Origin: Micromonospora sp. MW-13
GTDB taxonomy: Bacteria; Actinomycetota; Actinomycetes; Mycobacteriales; Micromonosporaceae
NCBI RefSeq assembly: GCF_003434305.1
Contig: NZ_QKKX01000089.1
Span: 1 to 48,324 of the forward strand
Reading direction: 5' to 3'
Length of the DNA stretch: 48,324 nucleotides
The notes beneath the pieces are model-generated. The model was not told the origin of the DNA, made no database searches, and saw nothing but the letters and a program-made list of their open reading frames with translations. Numbering within the stretch: the stretch's first letter is position 1; each line of letters begins with the position of its first letter. Shown one piece after another: positions 1 to 7,442 of the stretch. Position numbers and translations under genes: made by a program.

Positions 1-15
1 ACTTCGTTCGTCCCG

Positions 16-45
16 CACCCGGCACTCTCGCGCCGGGCACTTTTA
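16..45. terminator. Possible hairpin terminator at window start
   Basis: CCCGGC (18-23) and GCCGGG (32-37) can pair around a short loop and are followed by a CACTTTTAC stretch. The hairpin could end a gene lying to the left of the window. The stem is short and the T-tract weak. Confidence 0.3.
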
Positions 46-468
46 CTACGTTACCTCACCGTCTCTGCCGTGTCAAACCGTGTGTCCCGGTCTGTCGTGC
101 TTCGTACGGGTATCGCGCCGACGATCGCGCGCAGCGGCGAACCGCTGTTCAGGATCATCGGATTCGGCAGGCCGGCCGTCGCGGTCTCCCGCGATCTCGC
201 CCGGTTCCCTGCCGGTCGTCAACCTTACCCGGTCGGTTCCGCCGCTCCAAATCCGCCTCGCGGCGAATCGGGGGCCCCGCCCGGCCTGGCCCCGGGGACC
301 GTAATCCCTCAGTGCCGGTTGCCTGTCCCGCGCTCCGGCCTCCAGGACTTTCGCCCTGTTTCGTCCGTTCCGCGCTGGCAGAGAGAAAGTTACGCGTCCC
401 GGGTTTGATCGTCAAATCCGGGGGTAGCGGCCCGCGTCACACCATCTCCAGCCGAGAGTATGGGCAGC
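46..468. other. Gene-free stretch
   Basis: I see no supportable gene here. The short open frames on both strands have no plausible start signal, conserved motif or protein-like composition. They are arginine- and proline-rich, as expected of chance frames in GC-rich DNA. No tRNA cloverleaf was recognised. Confidence 0.5.
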
Positions 469-726
469 TCACGGACGGCTGGTCCGGCGACGGGCGGCTC
501 GCCAGCCCCGTACGCCGAGGACGCCCACCGTGGTGCCGATCGCCAGTGACGCCGCGATCAGCAGGGCGTGCACCCACAGGAAGCCGGTCGGTGCCCCTCC
601 GCCCACCGTGCCGGCCGCCCAGGAACGCGGATCGTTCCAGATAGCGACGGCGAACCGGGGCCAGATCACCCAGGTCCAGACGCCGACCCCGACGAGGAAG
701 AGGGCCCAGCCACGTGACAGCACCAT
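469..726 (-). CDS. SCO4848-family small membrane protein
   Basis: This 85-residue protein starts MVLSRGWALFLVGVGVWTW and resembles the actinobacterial SCO4848 family of small membrane proteins, whose function is unknown. Two hydrophobic helices are visible: residues ~5-25, and ~48-72 (FLWVHALLIAASLAIGTTVG). A basic tail follows, consistent with an integral membrane protein with a cytosolic C-terminus. The frame stays open for 63 codons upstream, but that stretch is arginine-rich and low in complexity. The internal ATG at 726 restores the usual family length and N-terminus, so I chose it. The gene is transcribed away from argS and has no obvious link to the metabolite cluster. Confidence 0.72.
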   Translation of the reverse strand: MVLSRGWALFLVGVGVWTWVIWPRFAVAIWNDPRSWAAGTVGGGAPTGFLWVHALLIAASLAIGTTVGVLGVRGWRAARRRTSRP

Positions 727-1133
727 GGCTGGCGAGTATGCCAGCGTGACCGGCGACAGGCGGGCGGACCGGCGCTGCCGAGGTGCGCCGCACGGCAGGT
801 CGGGGACACTCCGGCCGTCGGGCCGGGCCCGGGTCGGGGCCGACGGCCGGCCGGATCGCGCGGTGCGGTGTCCGGACCGGTCGGCTACGCTGCCTCCGTG
901 ACCAGTTGCGGCCATGTCGCCACCGCCGTCGAGCCGCAGGGCGCCCCGGCCGGGTCGGTGCGCCGCGAGCGACGCCGGGCTTCTTCGAGCCCCCGTCGAC
1001 GCTGAGCTGACACACGTTTCTCCTGCGACCGGCGGATCGAGCCGCCGGTCCGCCCGATCGACTCCTCGGTCCGTCCGGAAGTCCCCCTTCCGGTGATCCG
1101 CCCGCGGCGGGTCCGAGCGAGATCGGCGTACCC
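727..1133. other. Intergenic region between divergent genes
   Basis: About 400 bases between the small membrane protein gene and argS, presumably holding both promoters. I could not assign convincing -35/-10 elements. The long reading frames crossing it are extensions or antisense shadows of neighbours. No tRNA or riboswitch-like fold was recognised. Confidence 0.4.
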
Positions 1134-2864
1134 ATGGATCTGGAGAAGTTGCTGGCCGACCGGCTGGCGCCCGCGTTCGCGGCGGTGGCCGGCGGCCCGG
1201 TCGACCCGACGGTGCGGCGTTCGGCGTGCGCCGACTACCAGTCGGACGCGGCGCTGGCGCTGGCCCGGCGGATCGGCCGCCCGCCCCGGGAGATCGCCGC
1301 GGAGGTGCTGGACCGGGCGGCCCTGGGTGACCTGTGTGCGGCGGAGGTGTCCGGGCCGGGGTTCATCAACCTGACCGTGGCCGACGCGGCCCTCGGCGTG
1401 GCGGTCGCCGAGTTGGCCGGCGACCCCCGGCTGGGTGTGCCGCGCGTCGCCGACCCGCAGACGGTGGTCGTCGACTACTCCGCGCCGAACGTGGCCAAGG
1501 AGATGCACGTCGGCCACCTGCGGTCGACGGTCATCGGCGATGCCACCGCGCGGCTGCTCGACTGGCGGGGCCACCGGGTGGTCCGGGCCAACCACCTCGG
1601 CGACTGGGGCACCCCGTTCGGGATGTTGATCGAGCACCTGCTCGATCTCCCGGAGGCCGAGGGGGCCGACGAGCTCTCGGTCGGTGACCTGGACTCGTTC
1701 TACCGGGCGGCGCGGGCGAAGTTCGACGCGGACGAGGACTTCCGCGACCGGTCCCGGCGGCGGGTGGTGTCGTTGCAGGCCGGCGACGAGCGGACGATGC
1801 GGCTGTGGCGGCTGCTGGTCCGCCGGTCGGAGAGCTACTTCCTGGAGGTGTACCGGCGGTTGGACGTCACGCTCACCGAGCGGGACTTCCAGGGGGAGAG
1901 CCGCTACCAGCCACTGCTCGCCGGGGTGGTCGAGGAGCTGGGTCGACTCGGGCTGCTGCGGGACAGCGACGGCGCGGCGTGCGTGTTCCCGCCCGGCTCG
2001 GTGGGCCGGGACGGGGAGCCGCTGCCGCTGATCGTGCGCAAGCGGGACGGCGGCTACGGCTACCCCGCCACCGACCTGGCCGCGCTGCGGCACCGGACCG
2101 GCGAGCTGGGCGCCACCCGGCTGCTCTACGTCGTCGGGCTGCCGCAGCGGCGGCACTTCGAGATGGTCTTCGCGGTCGCCGGGGCGGCCGGCTGGCTGCC
2201 CGGGGCGGCCCGCCCCGAGCACGTCGGATTCGGCTCGGTGCTGGGCGCCGACGGACGGATGCTGCGCAGCCGGGCGGGTGCCCCGGTCAAGCTGGCCGAC
2301 CTGCTCGACGAGGCGGTGTCCCGGGCCACCGAACTGGCCCGGGACAAGAACCCCGAGCTGGCCCCCGAGGAGGTCGCCGAGGTGGGCCGGGCGGTCGGCA
2401 TCGGCGCGGTGAAGTACGCCGACCTGTCCACCGACCGGAACCGGGACTACGTCTTCGACTGGGACCGGATGCTGTCCTTGGACGGCAACACCGCTCCCTA
2501 CCTCCAGTACGCGTACGCCCGGATCCGGTCGCTGTTCCGGCGGGCCGGGGTGGCCGGGGCGGACGGGGTGGCCGCCGGTCCGGCGGCGGTTCCGCTCGCG
2601 GACCCGGCGGAGCGGGCGTTGGTTCTCGCGCTGCTCGGTTTCGCCCCGGTGGTGACCGAGGTGGAGCGGACCCTGGAGTTCCACCAGCTCGCCGGACACC
2701 TGCACCGGGTCGCGACGGCGTTCAGCGCGTTCTACGAGCGCTGCCCGGTGCTGCGGGCGGAGGGGCCGGTCCGGGACGGCCGGTTGCTGCTGTGCGGGCT
2801 GACCGCGCGGGTGCTGCGGCAGGGCCTGGACGTGCTGGGCATCCGTACCCCGGAACGGATGTGA
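1134..2864 (+). CDS. argS: Arginyl-tRNA synthetase
   Basis: This 576-residue class I aminoacyl-tRNA synthetase charges tRNA-Arg with arginine in the cytoplasm. An N-terminal additional domain (~1-105) contains GPGFINL. The catalytic Rossmann fold follows, with DYSAPNVAKEMHVGHLRST around residues 114-132; HVGH at 125-128 is the class I HIGH signature, and the preceding SxPNxAKxxHxGH context is diagnostic for ArgRS. The KMSKS-loop region reads GADGRMLRSRAG near residue 372, a degenerate form common in ArgRS. The C-terminus (~460-576) is the helical DALR anticodon-binding domain. Length is normal. It appears to be a housekeeping gene at the cluster edge. Whether the genome has a second argS cannot be seen here. 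Confidence 0.95.
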   Translation: MDLEKLLADRLAPAFAAVAGGPVDPTVRRSACADYQSDAALALARRIGRPPREIAAEVLDRAALGDLCAAEVSGPGFINLTVADAALGVAVAELAGDPRLGVPRVADPQTVVVDYSAPNVAKEMHVGHLRSTVIGDATARLLDWRGHRVVRANHLGDWGTPFGMLIEHLLDLPEAEGADELSVGDLDSFYRAARAKFDADEDFRDRSRRRVVSLQAGDERTMRLWRLLVRRSESYFLEVYRRLDVTLTERDFQGESRYQPLLAGVVEELGRLGLLRDSDGAACVFPPGSVGRDGEPLPLIVRKRDGGYGYPATDLAALRHRTGELGATRLLYVVGLPQRRHFEMVFAVAGAAGWLPGAARPEHVGFGSVLGADGRMLRSRAGAPVKLADLLDEAVSRATELARDKNPELAPEEVAEVGRAVGIGAVKYADLSTDRNRDYVFDWDRMLSLDGNTAPYLQYAYARIRSLFRRAGVAGADGVAAGPAAVPLADPAERALVLALLGFAPVVTEVERTLEFHQLAGHLHRVATAFSAFYERCPVLRAEGPVRDGRLLLCGLTARVLRQGLDVLGIRTPERM

Positions 2865-2885
2865 GGCGGCACCGGTGGGGCCGCC
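2865..2885 (+). terminator. Short hairpin after argS
   Basis: GGCGGC (2865-2870) can pair with GCCGCC (2880-2885) across a 9-nt loop, starting at the last base of the argS stop region. There is no U-tract, as is usual in actinomycetes. A weak terminator candidate. Confidence 0.35.
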
Positions 2886-2911
2886 CCGCCCGCCCGTGAC
2901 CGCGAAACGTA

Positions 2912-2942
2912 TTGACCTCAATCGCAGTCGAGGTTGCAGACT
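2912..2942 (+). promoter_or_regulatory. SoxR-type promoter (box 1)
   Basis: A TTGACC -35 (2912-2917) and CAGACT -10 (2937-2942) are separated by 19 bp. This over-long spacer is the hallmark of MerR-family-activated promoters. The spacer region contains CCTCAATCGCAGTCGAGG (2916-2933), an imperfect copy of the CCTCAA-n6-TTGAGG SoxR dyad. The expected transcription start is ~2949, upstream of the gene at 2983. Two similar elements occur at 3444 and 27286, and soxR is at 19099. Regulation by that SoxR is inferred. Confidence 0.7.
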
Positions 2943-2982
2943 CGTCAGGTAACGTCGATTTCTCTTCTCGTTGGAGACACTG

Positions 2983-3438
2983 ATGACCGATCAGCGCCAG
3001 GAGCCGATCACCCACGATGAGCCGGGTCCCCCGCCGCAACGCGGCAAGCGGATCCGCAACCGCGCCCTCGTCGTCCTGGCGGGCGTGGTGGCGGCGACCC
3101 TGGTCTGGGTCGTCGCCGTGCCGATCCTCGGCGCCGACGTGTCCGTGCCCAAGCAGTACGGGTCGGACGAGAAGATCGACCTGGCCCTCGGGGCGGTGAT
3201 CTTCGCGTCGCTCTTCGCCGGTCTCGCCGGCTGGGCCTCGCTCGCGGTGCTGGAGAAGATCACCAAGCGTCGGGGGGCCCTCATCTGGACCGTCGTCGCG
3301 AGCATCGTCTTCCTGGTGACCCTGCCCTGGCAGCTGCCCGGCTTCAGCACCGCCAACCAGCTCACGCTGGCCCTGCTGCACATCGCGGTCGCGGCCGTGC
3401 TGATTCCGGCGTTGCCCCGGGCGGCCCGGATCGGCTAA
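2983..3438 (+). CDS. DUF6069-like four-helix membrane protein
   Basis: This 151-residue protein has a polar N-terminus (~1-24) and four hydrophobic segments: ALVVLAGVVAATLVWVVAVP, LALGAVIFASLFAGLAGWAS, TVVASIVFLVTLPW and LTLALLHIAVAAVLIPAL. The pattern matches DUF6069 proteins of actinomycetes, whose function is unknown. A TTG at 2971 would add four residues, but GGAG at 2973-2976 lies correctly for the ATG at 2983, so I chose that start. It follows a SoxR-type promoter and precedes the FrnE-Ddn gene, which has its own SoxR box. It may therefore belong to the redox response to the cluster product, but no biochemical role can be read from the sequence. Confidence 0.75.
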   Translation: MTDQRQEPITHDEPGPPPQRGKRIRNRALVVLAGVVAATLVWVVAVPILGADVSVPKQYGSDEKIDLALGAVIFASLFAGLAGWASLAVLEKITKRRGALIWTVVASIVFLVTLPWQLPGFSTANQLTLALLHIAVAAVLIPALPRAARIG

Positions 3439-3443
3439 CCGGA

Positions 3444-3474
3444 TTGACCTTTACCGCTGTTGAGGTTGGAGACT
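3444..3474 (+). promoter_or_regulatory. SoxR-type promoter (box 2)
   Basis: TTGACC (3444-3449) and GAGACT (3469-3474) are 19 bp apart, with CCTTTACCGCTGTTGAGG (3448-3465) in the SoxR-box position. The right half-site GTTGAGG is perfect and the left half is degenerate. Seven bases downstream of the -10 is the ATG at 3481, so transcripts from this promoter would start at or next to the start codon (leaderless). A GGAG at 3468-3471 inside the -10 region could serve as a ribosome site on read-through mRNA from the upstream gene. Confidence 0.7.
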
Positions 3475-3480
3475 GAGCAC

Positions 3481-4557
3481 ATGACTATCGGGGATGCCAA
3501 GGTCCAGGTGGACATGGTGTTGGATCTCATCTGCGTGCACTCGTACATCGGGTACACCCGGTTGGCCCGGGCCGCCGAGCGGTTTCGGTCCGAAGGGGGC
3601 GAGGTGGAGATCCGCTTCGCCCCCTTCGAGCTGGCGCCCGGCGCGCCCACCGAGGGGATGCCACTGATCGAGGCGCTCACCCAGACCTTCGGCGAGAAGA
3701 CGGTGCAGCAGCTTGGTTACCTCGTCACCGAGGCGGCTAAGGACGGTCTGGAGCTCCACTACGACCGGGCCATCGCCACCGGGACGTTCGGGGCGCACCG
3801 GCTCGTCGCCCAGGCCGCCCACCAGGGCCGGGGGGAGGCGATGGTGGAGCGGCTGTTCCGCGCGCACTTCACCGACGGGCTGAACATCGGTGACGCCGGG
3901 ACGCTGGCCCGGCTGGCCGCCGAGGTCGGCGTCACCGCCGACGACTCCGGCACCGAGGAGGTTCGCGCCGCGCTCCGCTTCGTCCGGGAGGCCGGGGTCA
4001 CCAGTGTGCCGCTCTTCCGGATCGAGGGTGCCCCGATGCTCGGCGAGCAGCCGGAGGAGGTGCTCTTCGCGGCGATGACGGCCGCGAGCCGGGCCGGATC
4101 GGTGGTCCCGTCGAACGAGCCGGACGCGGACGGGGTACGCAACAGCCCCCTGCCTGACGTGCAGAACCACGTGCAGCGGTACCTGGCCACCGACGGGGCG
4201 GACGGTCACGACTACTACGGCTTCCCGACGCTGCTGCTGACCACGCGGGGGCGGCGCACGGGACGGCAGATCCGCACGCCGCTGATCTATGGCCGGGACG
4301 GCGACCGGATCGTCCTGATCGCCTCCAACGGCGCATCGCCGAAGAACCCGCACTGGTACCAGAACCTCGTGGCGGACCCGGAGGTCAGGGTCCAGGTGCG
4401 AGCGGACAGGTTCGTCGCGACGGGCCGGATCGCCACCGCCGAGGAGCGACCGCGCCTGTGGGAGCTGATGGCGAAGATCTTCCCCAAGTACGACGAGTAC
4501 GCCACCGAGACGACCCGGGACATCCCGGTGGTCGTCCTGGAGCCCCACCGGGGCTGA
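3481..4557 (+). CDS. DsbA/FrnE-like domain fused to F420-type quinone reductase (Ddn)
   Basis: This 358-residue two-domain protein has residues ~6-205 resembling the DsbA/FrnE thioredoxin-fold family (frenolicin FrnE, kappa-GST-like). The usual CxxC is CVHS (C18-S21), and the cis-proline region reads GVTSVPLF. Residues ~215-358 match the nitroreductase/Ddn family of deazaflavin (F420)-dependent reductases, with TTRGRRTGRQIRTPL and NPHWYQNLVADPEV typical of Mycobacterium Ddn. Such enzymes reduce quinones or nitro compounds in the cytosol. The ATG at 3481 fits a leaderless start from SoxR box 2; a TTG at 3460 lies inside the box and is unlikely. It may reduce or isomerise an angucycline quinone or act in self-protection; this is inference. 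The fusion and the lost second cysteine are notable. Confidence 0.8.
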   Translation: MTIGDAKVQVDMVLDLICVHSYIGYTRLARAAERFRSEGGEVEIRFAPFELAPGAPTEGMPLIEALTQTFGEKTVQQLGYLVTEAAKDGLELHYDRAIATGTFGAHRLVAQAAHQGRGEAMVERLFRAHFTDGLNIGDAGTLARLAAEVGVTADDSGTEEVRAALRFVREAGVTSVPLFRIEGAPMLGEQPEEVLFAAMTAASRAGSVVPSNEPDADGVRNSPLPDVQNHVQRYLATDGADGHDYYGFPTLLLTTRGRRTGRQIRTPLIYGRDGDRIVLIASNGASPKNPHWYQNLVADPEVRVQVRADRFVATGRIATAEERPRLWELMAKIFPKYDEYATETTRDIPVVVLEPHRG

Positions 4558-4578
4558 CCTCGGCCCGGAGGTCGGCCC

Positions 4579-4616
4579 GGGGCGGGCCCGTGTCCAGCCG
4601 GACAGGGGCCCGCCCC
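4579..4616. terminator. Strong bidirectional hairpin terminator
   Basis: GGGGCGGGCCC (4579-4589) pairs with GGGCCCGCCCC (4606-4616). Inside it, TGTCC (4591-4595) pairs with GGACA (4600-4604) around a 4-nt loop. It lies exactly between the convergent FrnE-Ddn gene and the FAD oxidase gene, so it should end both transcripts. There is no T-tract, typical of actinomycetes. Confidence 0.8.
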
Positions 4617-4619
4617 CGT

Positions 4620-6266
4620 TCAGCTCCGCCGCGTGGGCAGCGCGACGGACAGGCCGTGCCGGAGGACGTTGCGCGGGTCCCAGCGGGCCTTGACCGCCTG
4701 GAGGCGCGGGTAGCCGCCCCGGTAGTACAGCTCGGCGGCCGAGACGCCGGAGGTGTTCCACGCCGGGTCGGCCAGGTCCAGGTCCGGATAGTTGATGTAG
4801 CAGCCGTCGGTGCGGGCGTCGGGCACCGGAACACCACCGGTCGCTGCGTGCACGTCGTGGTAGACCGCGCGGATCTGGCTGACGTTCAACGCGTCCAGGT
4901 TCGGGTCGGCCCAGAACACCGAGTACCAGGCCTTCATGATCGAGTCACGCTGCGGCGAGGCGGTCGCCGCCGACGGCACCGTGTTGATCTTCACGCCGTA
5001 GGAGTAGAGCAGGATCGACAGCAGGCCGCCCACCAGCGGGCCGGTGAGGTGCTGGTAGACGGTGGCGATCTGCGCGTCCGTCCAGGGCGCGCGCAGGTAG
5101 GCGCTCTTGTTCTTGATCCGGCCGTACTCCCCGGTGTCGGTCTCGTAGCTGAAGACGAACTTGAGGAAGGGTTGCACCGTGCGGGTGATCGTGGGTGGGG
5201 TCGTCACCCCCGCCCCCACCGCCGCGATGTAGCCGTCGAGAATCCCCTCGGCGTTGGGCAGGTTCGCGTCGATCTGGACGTCCAGTTCGATGGACGTGGT
5301 GAAGCCGGGCTGCACCGCCCTCTGGTTGAGGTGCAAGCCGCTGTGCAGCGAGGGCGCGGTCGAGCCGGCGTTGCCGGCGTTCCACGCGCCGTGGTTGCGT
5401 ACCAGCCGGGTGAAGTCGGCCTCGGAGAGCTGCGCCCACGACCAGGTGACGGTCTTCGACAACATCGCGGCCGGCGCGGCGGGCAGTAGCTGCTGCGGCG
5501 GCCGGCCGGCCGCACCCGGGCTGCGGAACCAGTACCGGGTGACGACGCCGAAGCTGCCCCCACCGCCGCCGGTGTGCGCCCACCACAGCTCCCGGTTCGG
5601 ATCGCCGGGGTCGGAGGTCGCCACCACCGTGCGGGCCTGGCCGGTGGCGTCGACGGTCACCACCTCCACCGCGTACAGGTGGTCGACGACGAGGCCGTAC
5701 CGGCGCGACAGCGGACCGTAGCCGCCGCCGGCGACGTGCCCGCCCACCCCGACCTCCGGGCAGATCCCGCCCGGGATGGTGACCCCCCAGTTCAGGAACA
5801 TCGTCCGGTACACCTGACCGAGCGTGGCGCCCGACTGCACGGCGATGGCCTGCCGCACCGCGTCGTAGTACACCGCCCTCATCTCGGAGACATCGATGAT
5901 GATCTGCACCGCGGGGTCGTCGACCAGGCTTTCGAAGCAGTGCCCGCCGCTGCGCACGACGACCCGCTTGCCGGTGGCGACCGCCTCGTTGAGCACTGCG
6001 GCGATCTGGGCCGCGGTGTGCACGATCCGCACGGACTCGGGCTGGCCGACGAACCGCCGGTTGTACCCACGGTTCACCAGGTCCGCGTACCGGGGGTCGG
6101 CCGGACCGACGCTCACGGCGTCCGCCACGGGGCAGTTCGCGTCCAGCGGGCGCGGTGCGGCGCCGGCCGGAGCCGCACCCAGGAGACCGGCGACCGCGGC
6201 GGCACCGCCGGCACCGGCGGCCCCCAGAAGCCCTCGACGGGTCAGCTTGTCCAACGTGTCACGCAA
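4620..6266 (-). CDS. Tat-secreted bicovalent FAD oxidoreductase (AknOx/GcnQ-like sugar oxidase)
   Basis: This 548-residue BBE/PCMH-type flavoprotein has a Tat signal (LTRRGLLGAAGAGGAAAVAG, cleavage near AGA-AP). RSGGHCFES puts His109 and GGICPEVGVGGHV puts Cys169 in position for 8-alpha-histidyl and 6-S-cysteinyl FAD attachment. The 60-residue spacing equals that of aclacinomycin oxidoreductase AknOx. The C-terminal YINYPDLDL and PRNVLRHGLS are the BBE domain. AknOx and the angucycline homologues GcnQ/SqnQ oxidise terminal rhodinose to cinerulose A and on to L-aculose outside the cell. With rhodinose genes next door, the same role is likely. A TTG start at 6266 follows AGGAACCAGGAAAGG; an in-frame TTG at 6254 is possible. 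It lies 156 bp after the sugar operon and may be read with it or from its own promoter. Confidence 0.85.
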   Translation of the reverse strand: MRDTLDKLTRRGLLGAAGAGGAAAVAGLLGAAPAGAAPRPLDANCPVADAVSVGPADPRYADLVNRGYNRRFVGQPESVRIVHTAAQIAAVLNEAVATGKRVVVRSGGHCFESLVDDPAVQIIIDVSEMRAVYYDAVRQAIAVQSGATLGQVYRTMFLNWGVTIPGGICPEVGVGGHVAGGGYGPLSRRYGLVVDHLYAVEVVTVDATGQARTVVATSDPGDPNRELWWAHTGGGGGSFGVVTRYWFRSPGAAGRPPQQLLPAAPAAMLSKTVTWSWAQLSEADFTRLVRNHGAWNAGNAGSTAPSLHSGLHLNQRAVQPGFTTSIELDVQIDANLPNAEGILDGYIAAVGAGVTTPPTITRTVQPFLKFVFSYETDTGEYGRIKNKSAYLRAPWTDAQIATVYQHLTGPLVGGLLSILLYSYGVKINTVPSAATASPQRDSIMKAWYSVFWADPNLDALNVSQIRAVYHDVHAATGGVPVPDARTDGCYINYPDLDLADPAWNTSGVSAAELYYRGGYPRLQAVKARWDPRNVLRHGLSVALPTRRS

Positions 6267-6422
6267 CCTTTCCTGGTTCCTCTGCTGCTTGGGAATCGGC
6301 TGGCCGCCGGACGGCGCGCCAGCTGTGGGCGGCGGTGAACCCGGGGGTACGGGCCCAGACCGCCGTGGGCATCACCACCCGCATCGCCGTGCCGGCGAGG
6401 CAGACCGGCACGGAGCCGGAGG

Positions 6423-7442
6423 TCATGCACCCGAACAGGACGGTGACGAGCGCCGCGATCTCGTCAGGAGGGAGGCGGCGCGCTCGCGCACGTCGTGGAG
6501 CAGCCGCGCCAGCCGGAGGCTGTCCCCGACGCCCGCGGGATCGCCGCTGCCCGCCCCGGCCCGGACCGCCGAGGCGAAAGCCGCCACCGTGTTGCGGACC
6601 TGGTCGTCCGGTTCGAGCCGGATCTCCTGCACTCCGTCGAAGCGCTCGACGCGCACCACCGGGTGGTGGTCGGCGGGCGGCGTGAAGGCCCGGTCGAGGA
6701 CGATGCGTCCCGTCGCGCCGATCAGCTCGTACCGCGAGCGGTAGGCGTGCTCCAGGCCGAAGAGCAGGCTGGCGGTGACCCCGTCGGGGGTCCGCAGCAG
6801 CGCCGCACCGGAGGTGTCGACCAGCCGCTCCGCGCCGGTGGTCAGCACCGCGCCGACGACCGCGAGTTCCGGCCCGAGCACGTGCAGGGCCGCCCGGACG
6901 GGGTAGACGCCGACGTCGGACAGGGCGCCACCGCCGAGCTCGGGGCGGTACCGGATGTCGTCGTCCGGCAGGGCCGGGATGGTGAACGTCGCCTCGAAGG
7001 CGCGCAGCTCGCCGATCACCCCCTCCCGCAGCAGCCGGGCCACGACCGCGTGCTGGGCGTGGTGGACGAACATCACGTTCTCCATCAGGATCAGGTCGCG
7101 GGAGCGGGCCAGCTCGACCAGGGCGGCGGTCCGGTCCGGGTCCGTGGTCACCGGCTTCTCGGCGAGGACGTGCTTGCCGGCCCGCAGCGCGGCCTCGACC
7201 CACTCGGCGTGCAGGGCGGCGGGCAAGGGCACGTAGACCGCGTCGACGTCGGGCCGGGCCAGCAGCTCCGGGTACCCGGTCACCGGCCGGCAGTCGAACT
7301 CCCGCGCGGTCCGGGCGGCCCGCTCCGGGTCCCGGCTGGCCACCGCGACGACCTCCGTGTCGGGCACCCGCGCGATCGCGGGCAGCATCCGGCGCCGCGC
7401 GATGTCAGCGCAGCCCAGCACGCCGATGCGCAGCGGTTCCAT
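6423..7442 (-). CDS. NDP-hexose 3-ketoreductase (UrdT/LanT-like, Gfo/Idh/MocA)
   Basis: This 339-residue Gfo/Idh/MocA-family oxidoreductase has an N-terminal Rossmann fold with LGCADIARRRMLPAI and the family motif AGKHVLAEKPVTTD (EKP, with catalytic Lys) near residue 93. The substrate domain includes GGGALSDVGVYPVRAA. In 2,6-dideoxysugar pathways this enzyme reduces the unstable 3-keto sugar made by the 2,3-dehydratase, giving NDP-4-keto-2,6-dideoxyglucose. The gene directly follows and overlaps the 2,3-dehydratase by one base (TGATG), so the pair is translationally coupled, as expected for enzymes sharing an unstable intermediate. The last ~15 residues are serine/arginine-rich and poorly conserved in appearance. 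Confidence 0.88.
   Translation of the reverse strand: MEPLRIGVLGCADIARRRMLPAIARVPDTEVVAVASRDPERAARTAREFDCRPVTGYPELLARPDVDAVYVPLPAALHAEWVEAALRAGKHVLAEKPVTTDPDRTAALVELARSRDLILMENVMFVHHAQHAVVARLLREGVIGELRAFEATFTIPALPDDDIRYRPELGGGALSDVGVYPVRAALHVLGPELAVVGAVLTTGAERLVDTSGAALLRTPDGVTASLLFGLEHAYRSRYELIGATGRIVLDRAFTPPADHHPVVRVERFDGVQEIRLEPDDQVRNTVAAFASAVRAGAGSGDPAGVGDSLRLARLLHDVRERAASLLTRSRRSSPSCSGA

Noticed and set aside
885..2921. 678-codon open frame antisense to argS
   Set aside because: It is exactly opposite a canonical ArgRS, is rich in Arg, Pro, Gly and Gln, and has no domain motif. It is a typical GC-rich shadow frame.
6259..6430. Alternative C-terminal reading frame downstream of the 3-ketoreductase
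   Set aside because: I considered a frameshifted extension of the enzyme, but the alternative frame has no family similarity and the annotated stop gives a normal length.
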